Shown in pieces: positions 59,646-64,000 of a DNA stretch of 64,000 bases. How positions within the stretch are numbered: the stretch's first letter is position 1; every line of letters starts with the position of its first letter. A program made the position numbers and the translations under genes. Origin of the DNA: Tragulus kanchil (taxonomy: Eukaryota; Chordata; Mammalia; Artiodactyla; Tragulidae); assembly GCA_022376925.1 (NCBI GenBank), contig JAIOJX010000004.1, positions 123,281,123 to 123,345,122 of the forward strand. The letters are read 5' to 3'. The notes under the pieces were generated by a model. It was given only the letters and a program-made list of their open reading frames with translations. It was not told the origin of the DNA and made no database searches.

Positions 59646-61814
59646 AGATTATAAAATGTATATTTTTATGGACACTCTGTAACAAAATATATTAGAACAC
59701 TGCACTTAAATTACAAATGTATAAGCATATATTTTGTGAGCTTTTAAATTATTTTACTAAATCATGGGATACAGAATCCAAGCTTCAGTGACCAATGTCT
59801 GAGCATATACGATCCTTTTACAGATGAATGAGCAAAATGAGGCCAGAGACTTAGGTCAATACAGAACATTAATTTTTTAATTCTTGATATCTAGACTCCA
59901 TTGCTTTCATCCCTTTCTTGGGTTTAACCTATCTGGTACTCATTGAGGTACACAGGTCTAGGGCAGATAACTAGACCTTATCCTCTTACAACTCTTCAAA
60001 TGTCTTCATCCTTAAAGAGTCCTTGCTGGAAGCACAATGGTACAAAAAATAGTAAAGAGGTATCTACCATCAGAAAAAAATGCAACTATGTGTGAAGGAA
60101 GGACTCAGACACTAGAGCAGAAAAACACTACAAGATAAGCTAAGTGTTTATTCCTATAATTAATCTTGCCAAATGAACTCTCATAAGCAAAAAATTACTA
60201 AACATGTATTCACTATTTTAAACTGCACAGGAGGAATGAAGAATGGCTTAAACATAAAAGGTTGATGTGGTCATGGAGAAAAATCATCTGGCATTCTGGG
60301 GCAGGTGAAAGGCAATTTCCCTCCCAGGTGAGGTGTTGCCATGGCCCCAGTGGTTTTTCCCTCCATGTTGGCTCCCTTTCCTGTGTGTAACTGCCATCAA
60401 TGCATTGCAAAAGCCCTGCTACAGAAGGTGTAAGTGGTCTTGGGGGTCCACTGTGCTCTCCACCCGGGGAGCTTGAGAAATATCTAGGTTTCAGCACTCC
60501 ACCCCAGTCCGAATTCTCTGAGAGGGACTTAGGAATCCCTGCCTTTGATTCCCCAGTTGATTTGTATACTTTTGGGCCCCAACTCTCAGGCAGAATGTGT
60601 TGTATGGCAGGGTCTCCCACCTCCAGCCATAGACCAGCACCTCCTGTCAAATCAGTGGCAGCACTTAATTAGAAATAAAGTGCACAATACATATAATGCA
60701 CTTGAATCATCCCCAAACCATCCCCCACCATTAGATTATAAAATGTATATTTTATGGACACTCTGTAACAAAATATATTAGAACACTGCACTTAAATTAC
60801 AAATGTATAAGCATATATTTTGTGAGCTTTTAAATTATTTTACTAAATCATGGGATACAGAATCCAAGCTTCAGTGACCAATGTCTGAGCATATACGATC
60901 CTTTTACAGATGAATGAGCAAAATGAGGCCAGAGACTTAGGTCAATACAGAACATTAATTTTTTAATTCTTGATATCTAGACTCCATTGCTTTCATCCCT
61001 TTCTTGGGTTTAACCTATCTGGTACTCATTGAGGTACACAGGTCTAGGGCAGATAACTAGACCTTATCCTCTTACAACTCTTCAAATGTCTTCATCCTTA
61101 AAGAGTCCTTGCTGGAAGCACAATGGTACAAAAATAGTAAAGAGGTATCTACCATCAGAAAAAATGCAACTATGTGTGAAGGAAGGACTCAGACACTAGA
61201 GCAGAAAAACACTACAAGATAAGCTAAGTGTTTATTCCTATAATTAATCTTGCCAAATGAACTCTCATAAGCAAAAAATTACTAAACATGTATTCACTAT
61301 TTTAAACTGCACAGGAGGAATGAAGAATGGCTTAAACATAAAAGGTTGATGTGGTCATGGAGAAAAATCATCTGGCATTCTGGGGCAGGTGAAAGGCAAT
61401 TTCCCTCCCAGGTGAGGTGTTGCCATGGCCCCAGTGGTTTTTCCCTCCATGTTGGCTCCCTTTCCTGTGTGTAACTGCCATCAATGCATTGCAAAAGCCC
61501 TGCTACAGAAGGTGTAAGTGGTCTTGGGGGTCCACTGTGCTCTCCACCCGGGGAGCTTGAGAAATATCTAGGTTTCAGCACTCCACCCCAGTCCGAATTC
61601 TCTGAGAGGGACTTAGGAATCCCTGCCTTTGATTCCCCAGTTGATTTGTATACTTTTGGGCCCCAACTCTCAGGCAGAATGTGTTGTATGGCAGGGGTCT
61701 CCCACCTCCAGCCATAGACCAGCACCTCCTGTCAAATCAGTGGCAGCACTTAATTAGAAATAAAGTGCACAATACATATAATGCACTTGAATCATCCCCA
61801 AACCATCCCCCACC
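59646..61814 (+). repeat. Duplication 22, period ~1,087 bp
   Basis: Bases 59646-60729 repeat at 60733-61814. All differences are single-base length changes in T, A or G runs. Part of it also belongs to duplication 21, giving three copies of about 370 bases. Confidence 0.92.
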
Positions 61815-61890
61815 CGGTCTTTGGGTCTGTGGAGAAACTTTCCTCCATGAAACTGGTCCCTGTTGCCTAAAAGGTTGGCGATCACTGCTG
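61691..61890 (+). mobile_element. Short DNA-transposon-like relic, hAT-like ends
   Basis: The element runs from caggggtctcccacctccagcc to aaggttggcgatcactgctg. Its ends are imperfect inverted repeats, and it contains the phrases aataaagtgcacaatacata and catgaaactggtccctg that I associate with a widespread mammalian non-autonomous DNA element; I do not name the family. A cut copy is at 60608-60729 and a full duplicate at 62829-63028. Confidence 0.5.
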
Positions 61891-62454
61891 GATGATAACT
61901 ACAAGGGGAGAAAGAGCAGAGGTTTTCCTGCCAGAATGAGATCATTAGAGGTGTCCTCTTCAAAGACAGGATTCATGCTGTGAACGTCAGTGAAATGTAA
62001 GACAACGTCTGGCTCATAAAGAAAATGAAACACTATGGATGAAACACAATGAATGGATTCATTGAAGAAGAGAGTGTAAGAGAGCAACTTCTTTGGGGTC
62101 TTTTGAGATGTGCCTTTGCCTCCATGGGAGGGGTAGTGGCAGCAGGGTACTGGGACAGACTCAGCTAACACTTACTACATACAACTGCGCTCCAGAACCA
62201 GGTATGTATAATGCTCAAGGCAGCCACAGAAGGCAGTCAGTATTATCCCCACTTTATAGATGGGAATGTAAGACTTTCAAGAGGCTAAATGTCTTAAATT
62301 CCTTCAGCTAATAAGATATAGAAGTGGGATCTGCACCAGATCTCTGAAATTCACCACCAGTACATTTCCCACTGCCTTTGTACCACTCTGGTTTTAAATA
62401 ATTCAGGGGACCATCAGTAAACAGACTTGAGAAAAAGTAAAAGCATAGTTGTGG

Positions 62455-62521
62455 TTTAGTCTCTAAGTCATGTTCAATTCTTTGCAACCCTGGATTGTAG
62501 CCCACTAGGCTCCTCTGTTCA
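62455..62521 (-). mobile_element. Bov-tA SINE, cut by duplication junction
   Basis: Only the first part on the plus strand is present (tctctaagtcatgttcaattc to ggctcctctgttc). The continuation is replaced by the start of the next duplicate. The full element is at 63593-63795. Confidence 0.75.
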
Positions 62522-63592
62522 CTGCGATTGTACCACTTAGGCCTCCCAGGTGAGGTGTTGCCATGGCCCCAGTGGTTTTTCCCTCCATGTTGGCTCCCTT
62601 TCCTGTGTGTAACTGCCATCAATGCATTGCAAAAGCCCTGCTACAGAAGGTGTAAGTGGTCTTGGGGGTCCACTGTGCTCTCCACCCGGGGAGCTTGAGA
62701 AATATCTAGGTTTCAGCACTCCACCCCAGTCCGAATTCTCTGAGAGGGACTTAGGAATCCCTGCCTTTGATTCCCCAGTTGATTTGTATACTTTTGGGCC
62801 CCAACTCTCAGGCAGAATGTGTTGTATGGCAGGGGTCTCCCACCTCCAGCCATAGACCAGCACCTCCTGTCAAATCAGTGGCAGCACTTAATTAGAAATA
62901 AAGTGCACAATACATATAATGCACTTGAATCATCCCCAAACCATCCCCCACCCGGTCTTTGGGTCTGTGGAGAAACTTTCCTCCATGAAACTGGTCCCTG
63001 TTGCCTAAAAGGTTGGCGATCACTGCTGGATGATAACTACAAGGGGAGAAAGAGCAGAGGTTTTCCTGCCAGAATGAGATCATTAGAGGTGTCCTCTTCA
63101 AAGACAGGATTCATGCTGTGAACGTCAGTGAAATGTAAGACAACGTCTGGCTCATAAAGAAAATGAAACACTATGGATGAAACACAATGAATGGATTCAT
63201 TGAAGAAGAGAGTGTAAGAGAGCAACTTCTTTGGGGTCTTTTGAGATGTGCCTTTGCCTCCATGGGAGGGGTAGTGGCAGCAGGGTACTGGGACAGACTC
63301 AGCTAACACTTACTACATACAACTGCGCTCCAGAACCAGGTATGTATAATGCTCAAGGCAGCCACAGAAGGCAGTCAGTATTATCCCCACTTTATAGATG
63401 GGAATGTAAGACTTTCAAGAGGCTAAATGTCTTAAATTCCTTCAGCTAATAAGATATAGAAGTGGGATCTGCACCAGATCTCTGAAATTCACCACCAGTA
63501 CATTTCCCACTGCCTTTGTACCACTCTGGTTTTAAATAATTCAGGGGACCATCAGTAAACAGACTTGAGAAAAAGTAAAAGCATAGTTGTGG

Positions 63593-63795
63593 TTTAGTCT
63601 CTAAGTCATGTTCAATTCTTTGCAATCCCATGGATTGTAGCCCACTAGGCTCCTCTGTTCATGGGTTTCTCCAAGCAAGAATACTGGAGTGAGTTGCCAT
63701 TTCCTTATCCAGGGGATCTTATTGACTAAGGGTTGAACCTGCGTCTCCTGCTCAGTAGGTGAATTCTTTACCGCTGAGCCACCTGGGAAGCCCCA
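63593..63795 (-). mobile_element. Bov-tA SINE, reverse orientation
   Basis: Plus-strand landmarks are aagtcatgttcaattctttgc, gcaagaatactggagtgag, ccaggggatcttattgac and gagccacctgggaagcccc. It is near full length. Confidence 0.85.
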
Positions 63796-64000
63796 AAGGA
63801 AAGAGAAGATAGGAAAAAAGAGGTAATGACTCGTGTATTTGGTGAAAAGGAAACATGCAGGCCTTCCCTCTGACCACTTGATAGAACTGTAATAACCCTT
63901 ACAGCAAAGGGGAGTAAAGGAATCTCTCTACACTGGTGACTTATCACCCTTGAAGCTGTAGGTCAACAAACAGGAAATATTCACTTGGTTTGAATGAGAA

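Larger units (their letters stand above)
57716..60017 (+). repeat. Duplication 21, period ~1,150 bp
   Basis: Bases 57716-58867 repeat at 58866-60017 with a two-base overlap at the junction. The copies look identical, including a T run of about 20 bases. Each contains a CHR SINE; copy 2 starts inside an L1 3' end. Confidence 0.93.
61404..63661 (+). repeat. Duplication 23, period ~1,138 bp
   Basis: Bases 61404-62521 repeat at 62542-63661. The end of copy 1 differs slightly (gcaaccctgg versus gcaatcccatgg) inside a Bov-tA, which copy 1 cuts and copy 2 continues. Confidence 0.92.
26958..64000 (-). other. GHR: GHR intron 3 or further upstream, non-coding
   Basis: Everything above exon 4 in coordinates is upstream in gene order. 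It is packed with retroposons (BovB, Bov-tA, CHR SINEs, L1) and DNA-transposon relics. The small exon 3 (about 66 nt in other mammals) was not recognised, so whether this is all intron 3 or also reaches intron 2 cannot be said. No unrelated gene is visible; open frames longer than about 150 codons occur only in L1 or by chance. Confidence 0.6.

Noticed and set aside
60213..60650. 145-codon minus-strand open frame, seen again at 61297 and 62537
   Set aside because: Triplicated with its surroundings by duplications 22 and 23; its end runs into a DNA-transposon relic; no recognisable domain.
1..64000. CRISPR-like or satellite-like array, given regular ~1.1 kb spacing
   Set aside because: Units are different in sequence from pair to pair; there is no shared repeat and the host is a mammal.
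1..64000. True segmental amplification of GHR exons producing a novel receptor
   Set aside because: Exon lengths of 129/130, 161 and 179 nt break frame when repeated, copies are cut at arbitrary points, and the same period recurs in plain intron.
26958..64000. GHR exon 3
   Set aside because: It is only about 66 nt and variable; I could not find a convincing match with splice sites. It may lie beyond the window.

Overview
This window is nuclear DNA from a ruminant. It carries the middle of the growth hormone receptor gene (GHR) on the minus strand, embedded in introns. Three GHR coding exons are recognisable from their protein sequence, lengths and splice sites. They are exon 4 (130 nt, best copy 25740-25869), exon 5 (161 nt, intact copies 14020-14180 and 15145-15305) and exon 6 (179 nt, copies 5388-5566 and 6508-6686). 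They encode most of the first extracellular fibronectin-III domain and the start of the second. The ruminant assignment rests on many Bov-tA SINEs, a BovB (RTE) fragment at 34.26-34.70 kb, CHR-type tRNA-derived SINEs and artiodactyl L1s, together with a four-residue-shorter exon 5 that I remember from cattle. I recognise no other gene.

The dominant structure is not a gene. About 23 direct, head-to-tail, nearly identical duplications run through the window, each with a period of about 1.04-1.16 kb. They leave only about 32.1-34.8, 38.9-45.0, 47.2-49.5 and 51.6-53.2 kb plus a few shorter gaps single-copy. Read another way, the window is a chain of blocks of 1.8-8.3 kb, each repeating the last ~1.1 kb of the block before it. 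Junctions carry either a few bases of microhomology or 0-50 bases of filler, some of it copied from nearby. Copies differ by rare SNPs and mostly one-base length changes. The simplest reading is unmerged overlaps between neighbouring contigs (false duplication) rather than biology. On that reading the true locus is about 39 kb here and GHR has one copy of each exon.

Layout on the + strand, which is 3'->5' for GHR: 1-5387 intron 6 with Bov-tA pieces; 5388-6686 exon 6 twice; 6687-12907 intron 5 with L2 and MIR relics; 12908-15305 exon 5 three times (first copy cut); 15306-24608 intron 4 with a CHR SINE and MIR; 24609-26957 exon 4 three times (one frameshifted, one cut); 26958-64000 upstream intron. 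The upstream intron holds MIR, MER5/MER20-like elements, CHR SINEs, BovB, Bov-tA copies and an L1 cluster at 37.4-48.9 kb. The cluster includes a 5'-truncated L1 with a recognisable target-site duplication (38482-41322). I could not find GHR exon 3 or exon 7.

I see no undescribed system. The observations most worth checking are the periodic duplication pattern, its templated junction fillers, and several GHR codon differences from cattle, including an extra potential N-glycosylation sequon in exon 5.
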